Under the pieces are notes generated by a model that did not search any database, was not told the origin of the DNA, and saw nothing but the letters and a program-made list of their open reading frames with translations. The position numbers were made by a program, and so were the translations under genes. Below are positions 9,578-16,262 of a DNA stretch of 20,231 bases, piece after piece (within the stretch, counting starts at the first letter, position 1; each line of letters starts with the position of its first letter). The stretch is taken from positions 1 through 20,231 of the forward strand of contig JBHJHK010000089.1 of NCBI GenBank assembly GCA_050330975.1, read 5' to 3'. The DNA is from JBHJHK01 sp050330975. GTDB taxonomy: Bacteria > Pseudomonadota > Gammaproteobacteria > Competibacterales > Competibacteraceae.

Positions 9578-10284
9578 GCCTCGGCGTTTTCCCCGCGGTC
9601 GTCGTGGGGTGTCGTCGCCACCACCCACAGCTGGATCTGCTGGACCCCAGCCCGGGTCAAAGGAGCCAAGGCGGCTTCGAGGGTGGCGCCGGTGGTGCAC
9701 ACGTCGTCCACCAGGGCCACCCTCGGGGGCAGGGGGCGTCGGAGGACAAAGGCCTGGTCCACGTTGGCCCGGCGGGCCCTGGCCGTGAGGCGGCTCTGGG
9801 GCGGCGCCTTCCCCGTGCGCAGCAAGGCGTCGGTCCGCACCGGCAGCCCCAAAGGGCCAGCGGCGGCCAGGGCGATTTCTGTCGCCTGGTTAAAGCCCCG
9901 CTGGCGCAGGCGCTCCCGGTGGAGGGGGACCGGCACGACGGCGACGGGGAGGTCCAGCCCCCGGGCTTCGACGGCCGTCGCCAGCAGCTCTCCTAGCAGC
10001 CTCGCCACCGGCAGGCGGTGGCGGAATTTGAGGTCGCGGATCAGGTGATCTAGCGGCGGTCGGTAGTGGAAGGGCACCACCCAAGGGGTTGTGGCGCCCT
10101 GGGGGGTGGCCCCCAGGGGGGCGTTGGGGTCGCGTCGCCGGGGCAACTCGGCCTCGCAGGGGCGGCAGAGGTCTCGCCCGGGTTGGCCCTCGCCGCCGCA
10201 CACCAAACACCGGGGTGGGAACAACCACCAAGCCAAGCCAGAGATCGGTTGGCCGATTGACGAAATGGCCTTGTGGCCTATCAT
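9574..10284 (-). CDS. comF: ComF family protein (amidophosphoribosyltransferase-like)
   Basis: ComF/GntX proteins combine an N-terminal four-cysteine zinc motif with a phosphoribosyltransferase fold. They are needed for DNA uptake in competent bacteria, though the biochemical step is unsettled. The 236-residue product has Cys26, 29, 40 and 43, then PFHYRPPLDHLIRDLKF, VVPVPLHRERLRQRGFNQA and the PRPP-binding loop VDDVCTTGAT (about 192-201). I chose the minus-strand ATG at 10284-10282 because a purine-rich AAGAGAAGA stretch precedes it; an ATG 24 nt further upstream lacks this. A ComF gene next to biotin genes is common in gammaproteobacteria (for example gntX-bioH in E. coli), and bioY/bioC lie on the other side of the divergent gap. 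Confidence 0.92.
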   Translation of the reverse strand: MIGHKAISSIGQPISGLAWWLFPPRCLVCGGEGQPGRDLCRPCEAELPRRRDPNAPLGATPQGATTPWVVPFHYRPPLDHLIRDLKFRHRLPVARLLGELLATAVEARGLDLPVAVVPVPLHRERLRQRGFNQATEIALAAAGPLGLPVRTDALLRTGKAPPQSRLTARARRANVDQAFVLRRPLPPRVALVDDVCTTGATLEAALAPLTRAGVQQIQLWVVATTPHDDRGENAEA

Positions 10285-10347
10285 GGATCTTCTCTTCTTC
10301 AATCCCATGCCTCGACACACCGCAGCTGCCCCCCGTGCCCACCGCCC

Positions 10348-10743
10348 ATGAATGATTCCCCTAGCGATTCCCAGGATACCGTCCTCAGCGCCGCCGCCGC
10401 TCGCCGCTCGGCCAGTCTCATGGACTGGGGCAACATCGTCGCCATCATCCTCCCGGTGCCGTTGTTGATCTTTTGGTTTGGCGCTTCGATCGTCGTCTTT
10501 GCCATCAACCGCCACCATCCCAACCCCAAGGTGGGCCATTACACCCAGCAGGCGGCCTATCGCCTCTACGGCATCACCGGCTTCTTCGTCATTGTGGCGC
10601 TGTTTTTTCCCGGGGACGACTGGAGCTACTATCTGTATTCCTGGTTGCTGGCGGTGGCCATTTTGATACCGTGGTCATTGCTCAGTTTGTGGCGCATTCG
10701 CCGCGACCACTGGGAATCCGTCGTGGTGAACGCTGACACCTAA
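10348..10743 (+). CDS. Hypothetical three-helix membrane protein
   Basis: I do not recognise this 131-residue protein. Three hydrophobic segments are predicted by eye at about 28-53, 72-88 and 94-115. A polar Ser/Asp/Ala-rich N-terminus of about 25 residues precedes them, and a loop HHPNPKVGHYTQQAAYRLY lies between the first two. The tail RRDHWESVVVNADT is charged. It is too short for the T component of an ECF transporter and has no ATPase motif. The start at ATG 10348 is chosen on protein grounds; no Shine-Dalgarno is visible and upstream in-frame starts exist. It is divergent from comF and 92 nt upstream of bioY. Codon use resembles its neighbours, so I think it is a real gene. Confidence 0.7.
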   Translation: MNDSPSDSQDTVLSAAAARRSASLMDWGNIVAIILPVPLLIFWFGASIVVFAINRHHPNPKVGHYTQQAAYRLYGITGFFVIVALFFPGDDWSYYLYSWLLAVAILIPWSLLSLWRIRRDHWESVVVNADT

Positions 10744-10835
10744 CGGCGTCTGACCCGGCCCTACCCGTCGAGACCATTGCCCCCCGAGCCCGTTTCACTT
10801 TGCCCTCAACCGCCTTCGCCGCCGGAGAAACCCGC

Positions 10836-11417
10836 GTGACCGCCGCCAGTCCCCTCTATCCCACCTTGTCCCAAGTCCTATTGCCCGCTGGGTTCTTACA
10901 AAGCCACTGCCAGTGGCTGCTGCCATTGGCGGCCAGTGGTTTGTTGACCCTCGCCGCCAAGCTGCAGATACCCTTTTGGCCGGTGCCCATGACCCTCCAG
11001 ACCTTTGCCGTGTTGGTCATCGCCATGGGCCTTGGGTCGCGGTTGGGGATGGCGGCGGTGGTGCTGTACCTGGCCCAGGGGGCCGCGGGGTTGCCGGTGT
11101 TTGCCGGCGGTGGCGGTTTGGGCTATCTCACTGGCCCCACCGGGGGATACCTGGTGGGTTTTGTCGCCGCTGCGGGCCTCATGGGCTGGCTGGCGGAGCG
11201 GGGATTTGATCGCTCCACGCCTTGTACCTTGTTGGCCATGACCCTGGGAACGGCGTTGATCTTCGTGCCGGGGCTCGTCTGGTTGAGCGCTTTTGTCGGT
11301 TGGCACCGGGTCTTGGAGGTGGGTTTGTGGCCCTTTCTCCCCGCCGAGGGGGCCAAGATTCTCCTGGCGGCGGCGTTGTTGCCCGGCCTGTGGCATTGGC
11401 TGGGACGGCGGTCTTGA
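10836..11417 (+). CDS. bioY: BioY family biotin transporter (ECF S component)
   Basis: BioY is the integral-membrane substrate-binding component for biotin uptake. It works alone or with an energy-coupling module (BioM/BioN or a shared ECF module). The 193-residue product has the signature PFWPVPMTLQTFAVLVIAMGLG, then LYLAQGAAGLPVFAGG and GYLTGPTGGYLVGF, with about six hydrophobic helices. I chose GTG 10836 because GGAGA (10824-10828) lies 7 nt upstream; TTG 10800 would add 12 non-conserved residues. No bioM or bioN is adjacent. It is followed after 23 nt by bioC, so biotin uptake and synthesis functions appear to be co-transcribed. Confidence 0.92.
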   Translation: MTAASPLYPTLSQVLLPAGFLQSHCQWLLPLAASGLLTLAAKLQIPFWPVPMTLQTFAVLVIAMGLGSRLGMAAVVLYLAQGAAGLPVFAGGGGLGYLTGPTGGYLVGFVAAAGLMGWLAERGFDRSTPCTLLAMTLGTALIFVPGLVWLSAFVGWHRVLEVGLWPFLPAEGAKILLAAALLPGLWHWLGRRS

Positions 11418-11440
11418 GGCCCGGCTCGGTTTGAGCTGAC

Positions 11441-12334
11441 GTGGAACGACCGGGGGTTTTGGACAAGGGGCGGGTCCGAGCCGCCTTTGACCGGGCGGCG
11501 GCGGGTTTTGCCGCCCGGGCGGTGCTCCACGCCGAGGTGCGTCGACGGCTGCTGGAGCGCCTGGATTTTGTCCGCCTGACACCCAACCGCGTCGTGGACC
11601 TGGGGGGAGGCACTGGCGATGCCGCCCGGGCCCTCAAGCGCCGCTATCCCAAGGCCCAGGTGGTGAACCTCGACCTGGCCCCCGCCATGCTGCGCCGGGC
11701 CAAGGCCCAGAGTTGGTGGCGGCCCTTGCCCTGTGTGGCCGGCGATATCGAAGCCCTGCCCCTGGCTACTCGCTGTGTCGACTTGGCGTTTTCCAACCTG
11801 GCCCTGGGCTGGTGTAACGACCTCGAACTGGCCTTTGGGGAGTTGCAGCGGGTGGCGGCCCCAGGGGGGCTGTTGATGTTCAGCTTGTTCGGCCCCGACA
11901 CCCTCAGGGAACTGCGCCACAGCTGTGCCGCCGTCGACCCCAAACCTCGGGTCCACGCCTTCTTGGACATGCACGACGTGGGGGATGCCCTGCTGCGGGG
12001 TCAGTGGGGCGACCCGGTGATAGATGTGGAGCACCTCACCCTCACCTATGCCCAAGTGGCGGATCTGTTGGCGGAGCTCCGGGCCACCGGCGGCGGCAAT
12101 GCCCTGGCAGATCGTCCCCGGGGGCTGTGGCACCCCCGCAGCCGGGGGCGGCTCTTTGACGCCTACGAAGCATGGCGCCAAGGGGGACGGCTGCCGGCCA
12201 CCTTTGAGATCGTCTATGGCCACGCCTGGGCGCCTTTGCACCCCCCCCAAAGACGCCGCACCGACGGCGCGGCCGTCATTGCCATCGACGCTTTGAAAAG
12301 GCCTCCCAAGGGGGGGGTAAAGCCCCCGCGCTAG
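11441..12334 (+). CDS. bioC: Malonyl-ACP O-methyltransferase BioC
   Basis: BioC methylates the free carboxyl of malonyl-ACP with S-adenosylmethionine, disguising it so that the fatty acid synthase can extend it to pimeloyl-ACP methyl ester for biotin synthesis. The 297-residue product has the N-terminal VRAAFDRAAAGFAARAVLH, motif I VVDLGGGTG (51-59), GDIEALPL (101-108) and FSLFGPDTLRELR (147-159). The long C-terminal half (FLDMHDVGDALL, LTLTYAQVADLL, FEIVYGHAWAP) is the form I associate with gammaproteobacterial BioC rather than a generic methyltransferase. The GTG start at 11441 has only a weak GAGC-type site. Its partner BioH and the ring-forming enzymes BioF, BioA, BioD and BioB are not nearby. 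An NDUFAF5-like methyltransferase is the main alternative. Confidence 0.85.
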   Translation: MERPGVLDKGRVRAAFDRAAAGFAARAVLHAEVRRRLLERLDFVRLTPNRVVDLGGGTGDAARALKRRYPKAQVVNLDLAPAMLRRAKAQSWWRPLPCVAGDIEALPLATRCVDLAFSNLALGWCNDLELAFGELQRVAAPGGLLMFSLFGPDTLRELRHSCAAVDPKPRVHAFLDMHDVGDALLRGQWGDPVIDVEHLTLTYAQVADLLAELRATGGGNALADRPRGLWHPRSRGRLFDAYEAWRQGGRLPATFEIVYGHAWAPLHPPQRRRTDGAAVIAIDALKRPPKGGVKPPR

Positions 12335-12398
12335 ATTGTTAGGGCTCTGAAAAAAAACCAGTTTTTGGGTATTGGGGGGCGATTGCCCGGAGTGTTTT

Positions 12399-12407
12399 TG
12401 CTACTAT
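12399..12407 (+). promoter_or_regulatory. Candidate extended -10 promoter for the oxidase cluster
   Basis: TGCTACTAT at 12399-12407 fits the extended -10 form TGnTAnnaT. No good -35 box lies 16-18 nt upstream; TTGCCC at 12383-12388 is too close (13 nt). The site sits in the 103-nt gap after bioC and would give a start near 12414, about 24 nt ahead of the DUF2244 reading frame. The gap is also more A/T-rich than its surroundings (runs of A and T at 12351-12366). Confidence 0.45.
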
Positions 12408-12437
12408 AGCCGACTCTAAAAGTTCACCGTTGTCACC

Positions 12438-12905
12438 ATGGTCGACGTCGAAAGCTCCACTGACAAAGCCCAACACCGCTACATCCTGCGCCCCAATTGC
12501 TCGCTGTCCTGACGGGGAACCCTGTGGTTCTTCCTCGCCGTGTGCTGCGTATCGCTGACTATCGCCGTGGGCTTTGCCGCCCTGGGTTTGTGGCTGGTAC
12601 TGCCCTTTGCCGGCCTTGAGTTGACGGCCCTGGGGATATGCCTCTACGGCGTCGTCCACCGCTCCTACCGGCGGGAGGTGATTTCCCTCACCGCCGAGTG
12701 GGTGGAGGTGGAGCGGGGCCAACGGGGTCCCCGGGAGCGCCAGCAGCTGCCCCGGCTGTGGACCCGGGTGGATTTGGACGCCGTTCCCGGCCGCACTACG
12801 AGCCGCCTCCAGCTGCGATTTCGGGATCGCTGCGTCGAGGTCGGCGGTTTTTTGCGCGAGGACGAACGGCGCCAATTGGCCGCGGACTTGCGCCAAAACC
12901 TGTAA
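12438..12905 (+). pseudogene. DUF2244 membrane protein interrupted by in-frame TGA
   Basis: Read through one TGA at 12510-12512, this frame encodes 155 residues typical of DUF2244 proteins, which often sit at the head of aa3 oxidase clusters and whose function is unknown. Before the stop it reads YILRPNCSLS; after it, RGTLWFFLAVCCVSLTIAVGFAALGLWLVLPFAGLELTALG, a two-helix hairpin, then RREVISLTAEWVEVERG and a C-terminal QLRFRDRCVEVGGFLREDER. As I recall the family, a Trp often follows SLS, so a single G-to-A change (TGG to TGA) would explain the break. Restart at GTG 12540 would lose much of the first membrane helix. The stop is followed by C, a context known to be leaky, so readthrough cannot be excluded. 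Sequencing error is also possible. TGA ends many intact genes here, so genome-wide recoding is unlikely. Confidence 0.75.
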
Positions 12906-12956
12906 AATGGCAGTTGGGTGCCCTGGGTCGAACGCGGCTATTGCGCCCCTGTGAAG

Positions 12957-13016
12957 GATCCCTTGGGCAACTTCATCTTGAGCAACCCCATCTTGAGCAA
13001 CCCCATCTCGAGCAAC
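12957..13016 (+). repeat. 15-bp tandem repeat upstream of coxB
   Basis: Four consecutive 15-bp units end in GCAAC: 12957-12971 (degenerate, with CTTGGGCAAC), 12972-12986, 12987-13001 and 13002-13016. The last three share CATCTTGAGCAAC or CATCTCGAGCAAC. The array sits in the 128-nt gap between the DUF2244 frame and coxB and ends 17 nt before the coxB ATG. It is in phase with the open coxB frame, where it would read as repeated HLEQP, but it lies upstream of a convincing signal peptide start. Confidence 0.85.
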
Positions 13017-13033
13017 TGAGAGTGACCCCCGCG

Positions 13034-13894
13034 ATGTTTTCAACTCCCCAGCGCCCTTCGGCTATCGCCTTCCTCGCCCCGTGGTTTGTCGCGGTGGCAC
13101 TCTTGGTCCTGGCGACGCCTGCGGCCCTCGCCGACTACCAGCTCAACATGTCCCCCGGCGTCACCCCCATCAGCCGCGAGGTGTACGGGTTGCACATGAT
13201 CATCTTCTACCTGGCCTGTCTGGTGGGGATCGGGGTATTTGGCGCCATGGCCTGGACGATTTACCACCACCGCAAGTCTCGCCACCCCGAGCCGGCCCAG
13301 TTCCACGAGAGCACCAAAGTGGAAGTGGTGTGGACTGTGGTGCCGTTTTTCATCCTCCTCGCCATGGCCATTCCCGCCACTCAAACCCTGATCAAAATGG
13401 AAGACACTTCGGAGGCCAGCTTGACCATCAACGTCACCGGCTACCAATGGCGTTGGCGGTACGACTACATCGGCGAAGACGTGAGCTTCTTCAGCACCCT
13501 GACCACCCCGCCGGAACAGATCGAAAACCGCGAAGCCAAAGGGGAAAATTACTTGTTGGAGGTAGACAACCACGTGGTGGTGCCCGTCGGCGAAAAGATC
13601 CGTTTTCTGACCACCGCCGCCGACGTGATCCACTCTTGGTGGGTGCCCGCTTTGGGCTGGAAGCGGGACGCCATCCCCGGCTTTGTCAACGAGAGCTGGG
13701 CTCTCATCGAAGAACCCGGTATCTACCGCGGCCAGTGCACCGAACTCTGTGGCCGCTACCACGGCTACATGCCCATTGTATTGGAGGCGGTGTCCCGGGA
13801 AGAATTCGACGCTTGGTTGGCCGCCCAGCGGGGGGAGGACCAGGGACAAAATCTCGCCCTCGCCCCCCGGGATGCCTCTGGGGCGATTCATTGA
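13034..13894 (+). CDS. coxB: Cytochrome c oxidase subunit II
   Basis: Subunit II accepts electrons from cytochrome c at its binuclear CuA centre and passes them to haem a in subunit I. The 286-residue product has an N-terminal signal peptide ending near ALA-DYQ (33/34), membrane helices at about 53-77 and 98-118, and a periplasmic cupredoxin domain. The CuA ligands are complete: His200, Cys235, Glu237 (backbone), Cys239, His243 and Met246. The aromatic electron-entry patch YQWRWRYDY is present. There is no fused cytochrome c domain. I chose ATG 13034, preceded by a purine-rich GAGAGTGA 8 nt upstream. The open frame continues far upstream, but that stretch overlaps DUF2244 and the tandem repeat and is not family-like. 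Confidence 0.95.
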   Translation: MFSTPQRPSAIAFLAPWFVAVALLVLATPAALADYQLNMSPGVTPISREVYGLHMIIFYLACLVGIGVFGAMAWTIYHHRKSRHPEPAQFHESTKVEVVWTVVPFFILLAMAIPATQTLIKMEDTSEASLTINVTGYQWRWRYDYIGEDVSFFSTLTTPPEQIENREAKGENYLLEVDNHVVVPVGEKIRFLTTAADVIHSWWVPALGWKRDAIPGFVNESWALIEEPGIYRGQCTELCGRYHGYMPIVLEAVSREEFDAWLAAQRGEDQGQNLALAPRDASGAIH

Positions 13895-13940
13895 CCGATT
13901 TACCCTTCTTTCTTGCGGCCCCAAGGCCTAGGAGATCGCC

Positions 13941-15521
13941 ATGAGCACCGCTGTCCACGACCACGACGACCACCAAGAGGGTTACCACAGCCGAGGGCTG
14001 TGGCGCTGGGTGGTGACCACCAACCACAAGGATATCGGCACCCTGTATTTGGTGTGGGCCCTGCTGATGTTCTTCGTCGGCGGCGCCATGGCGCTGTACA
14101 TCCGCGCCGAGTTGTTCCAGCCGGGCATCCAGCTGCTGGATCCCTACTTTTACAACCAGATGACCACCATGCACGCCCTGTTGATGATCTTCGGGGCGGT
14201 GATGCCGGCCTTCACCGGCCTCGCTAACTGGATGATTCCCCTCCAGGTGGGCGCCCCCGACATGGCGTTGCCGCGGATGAACAACTGGAGCTTTTGGATT
14301 TTGCCCTTTGCCTTCGCCATGCTCATCGCCACCCTGTTTATGCCCGGTGGCGGCCCGGCCGGGGGCTGGACCCTGTACCCGCCGTTGGTGCTCCAGACCG
14401 GGGATGCCTTCCCCTTTATCATCTTCTCCATCCACCTCATGGGTCTGTCGTCCATCATGGGGGCTATCAACGTCATCGCCACCATTTTGAACATGCGGGC
14501 GCCGGGGATGACCCTGATGAAGATGCCGCTGTTTTGCTGGACTTGGCTCATCACCGCCTTTTTGCTCATCGCCGTGATGCCCGTGCTCGCCGGGGCCGTG
14601 ACCATGCTCCTCACCGACAAGTACTTCGGCACCTCGTTCTTCAACGCCGCCGGCGGCGGTGACCCGGTGATGTTCCAGCACATCTTCTGGTTCTTTGGCC
14701 ATCCCGAAGTCTACATCTTGATCCTGCCGGCCTTCGGCCTGATCTCCACCATCATTCCCACCTTTGCCCGCAAGCCGCTGTTTGGCTACAGCTCCATGGT
14801 CTACGCCACGGCTTCCATCGCCTTTTTGTCGTTTATCGTCTGGGCCCACCACATGTTCACCGTGGGGATGCCCTTGGCCGGGGAGTTGTTCTTTATGTAC
14901 TCCACCATGTTGATCGCCGTGCCCACGGGGGTGAAGGTGTTCAACTGGATCGCCACCATGTGGAAGGGGGCCATGACCTTTGAAACCCCCATGCTGTTCG
15001 CCGTGGCCTTTGTGGTGCTGTTCACCCTGGGGGGCTTTTCCGGGGTCATGCTGGCCATCGCCCCGGCGGATTTCCAGTATCACGACACCTACTTTGTGGT
15101 GGCTCACTTCCACTATGTGTTGGTGCCGGGAGCCATCTTTTCCATCATCGCCGCAGTGTACTATTGGCTGCCCAAGTGGACCGGCAACATGTACGACGAG
15201 CGGCTGGGGCAGATTCACTTTTGGCTGTCGGTGATCGGGGTCAACGTGTTGTTCTTTCCCCAGCACTTCCTGGGGTTGGCGGGTATGCCCCGGCGCATTC
15301 CCGACTACAACCTCCAGTTCGCCGAGTTCAACATGATTTCCTCCGTGGGCGCCTTTATCTTCGGCCTGTCCCAGTTGATCTTCCTCTACGCCGTCATCAA
15401 GTGCATCCTCGGCGGCCAGAAGGCCACGGACCAGGTGTGGGAGGGAGCTGAAGGTCTGGAGTGGACCGTGCCCTCGCCGGCGCCCCACCACACCTTCTCC
15501 ACCCCCCCCGTGGTCAAGTAA
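13941..15521 (+). CDS. ctaD: Cytochrome c oxidase subunit I (aa3 type)
   Basis: Subunit I holds haem a and the haem a3-CuB centre, where O2 is reduced to water while protons are pumped. The 526-residue, 12-helix protein has all metal ligands: haem a at His78 and His391, CuB at His254, His303 and His304, haem a3 at His389, and the cross-linked Tyr258 in GHPEVY. Proton channels are of the A1 type: Asp107 with nearby asparagines and Glu256 for the D channel, Lys332 (PTGVKVFNW) for the K channel. It starts with RWVVTTNHKDIGTLY as in most family members. The ATG at 13941 has TAGGAG (13929-13934) upstream. It follows coxB by 46 nt in one operon. Confidence 0.98.
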   Translation: MSTAVHDHDDHQEGYHSRGLWRWVVTTNHKDIGTLYLVWALLMFFVGGAMALYIRAELFQPGIQLLDPYFYNQMTTMHALLMIFGAVMPAFTGLANWMIPLQVGAPDMALPRMNNWSFWILPFAFAMLIATLFMPGGGPAGGWTLYPPLVLQTGDAFPFIIFSIHLMGLSSIMGAINVIATILNMRAPGMTLMKMPLFCWTWLITAFLLIAVMPVLAGAVTMLLTDKYFGTSFFNAAGGGDPVMFQHIFWFFGHPEVYILILPAFGLISTIIPTFARKPLFGYSSMVYATASIAFLSFIVWAHHMFTVGMPLAGELFFMYSTMLIAVPTGVKVFNWIATMWKGAMTFETPMLFAVAFVVLFTLGGFSGVMLAIAPADFQYHDTYFVVAHFHYVLVPGAIFSIIAAVYYWLPKWTGNMYDERLGQIHFWLSVIGVNVLFFPQHFLGLAGMPRRIPDYNLQFAEFNMISSVGAFIFGLSQLIFLYAVIKCILGGQKATDQVWEGAEGLEWTVPSPAPHHTFSTPPVVK

Positions 15522-15546
15522 CGCCTTGGCCATGGGTGAGCTCCTC

Positions 15547-15663
15547 GTGAACGACCATGGCAAGCGGCGCGCCGGTGCGCGCCGCACCGCGCTGATTTTG
15601 GCACTTGTGGCCGTGGCGTTTTATTTTGGCATCATCGTCCTATTGGGTTTGCAACAACCATGA
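15547..15663 (+). CDS. Small one-helix membrane protein of the oxidase operon
   Basis: This 38-residue frame starts with a basic stretch (KRRAGARRTA) followed by one membrane helix, LILALVAVAFYFGIIVLLGL. Tiny one-helix proteins of this kind, sometimes called cytochrome oxidase small assembly proteins, commonly lie between ctaD and cox11 in proteobacteria. Its TGA stop overlaps the ctaG start in an ATGA, so the two are translationally coupled. I chose GTG 15547 because GGTGAG (15535-15540) lies 6 nt upstream. An in-frame ATG at 15532 gives 43 residues but has no visible Shine-Dalgarno site. The role is inferred from position only. Confidence 0.75.
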   Translation: MNDHGKRRAGARRTALILALVAVAFYFGIIVLLGLQQP

Positions 15664-16199
15664 GTCAGCCCTTTTCCCAGCGTAAACTCGTCGCCCTGTT
15701 GACCCTGGCGCCGGTGGTGATGTTCGGCTTTGGCTTCGCCCTGGTGCCCCTCTACGAGGTCATTTGCGACATCGCCTTTCTCAACGGCAAGACCAACGAC
15801 GAACCCGCGGTGATCGCGGCCGACCAAAGTGTCGCCGTCGACCGGCGGATCAAAGTCCAATTCCTGGTCAACCTCAACGCCGGGGCCCCTTGGCAGGTGG
15901 CCCCCGAGATGGCCACCATGGAAGTGGTACCCGGGCGGTTTTACCAGACCCACTTCACCGCCACCAACACCACGGGCCACACCTTGACGGGGCAGGCGGT
16001 GCCCAGCGTCGTGCCGTGGAAGTCGGCGCCCCACTTTCAAAAGATCGAATGCTTTTGTTTCGAGCGCCAGGACTTTGGTCCCAGGGAATCCAAGAGCATG
16101 CCCTTGGCGTTTCGGGTCGACCCCGAGCTCGCCGAGGACATCCACACCATCACTTTGTCGTACACCTTCTTTCGCGTCGACCAACAACGGGGTAGCTGA
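15660..16199 (+). CDS. ctaG: Cytochrome c oxidase copper chaperone CtaG/Cox11
   Basis: Cox11 delivers copper to the CuB site of subunit I. The 179-residue protein is membrane-anchored by one N-terminal helix (about 10-30) with a periplasmic immunoglobulin-like copper domain. The typical FGFALVPLYEVICDI follows the anchor, with Cys36. The copper-binding CFC motif is at 131-133 within IECFCFERQ, preceded by GQAVPSVVPWKSAPHFQK. The C-terminus has ITLSYTFF. Length is normal. The ATG overlaps the stop of the preceding small gene (ATGA), which explains the lack of a separate ribosome binding site. Confidence 0.96.
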   Translation: MSQPFSQRKLVALLTLAPVVMFGFGFALVPLYEVICDIAFLNGKTNDEPAVIAADQSVAVDRRIKVQFLVNLNAGAPWQVAPEMATMEVVPGRFYQTHFTATNTTGHTLTGQAVPSVVPWKSAPHFQKIECFCFERQDFGPRESKSMPLAFRVDPELAEDIHTITLSYTFFRVDQQRGS

Positions 16200-16206
16200 T
16201 CTCAGA

Positions 16207-16236
16207 GGTGGCCTTGAGGCCCACCGGATGGCCACC
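16207..16236 (+). other. Inverted repeat between ctaG and coxC
   Basis: GGTGGCC (16207-16213) and GGCCACC (16230-16236) are perfect 7-bp arms. The first arm can alternatively pair with GGCCCACC at about 16218-16225 with one bulge, so two mutually exclusive hairpins are possible. No T run follows, so it is not a standard terminator. A role in mRNA processing or stability inside the oxidase operon is possible but unproven. Confidence 0.4.
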
Positions 16237-16262
16237 CCTCCATAGGGAGAGAGTTTGCAACC

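Noticed and set aside
12311..12327. GGGGGGG/CCCCC inverted repeat at the end of bioC as a terminator
   Set aside because: The stem is short, lies within the bioC coding region and has no T run after it.
12510..12512. Selenocysteine at the DUF2244 TGA
   Set aside because: The position looks like a Trp position rather than Cys, no convincing SECIS-type hairpin is seen just downstream, and the family is not known for selenoproteins.
12638..13033. Upstream extension of the coxB frame, including HLEQP repeats
   Set aside because: It overlaps DUF2244 in another frame, is Arg/Gly/Pro-rich and unlike any CoxB. ATG 13034 begins a proper signal peptide with a purine-rich site upstream.
13704..15587. 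A 627-residue open frame on the minus strand, antisense to ctaD
   Set aside because: Its His/Gly/Gln/Asp-rich low-complexity composition and exact position opposite ctaD show it is a by-product of GC-rich codon use. No family motif is visible.
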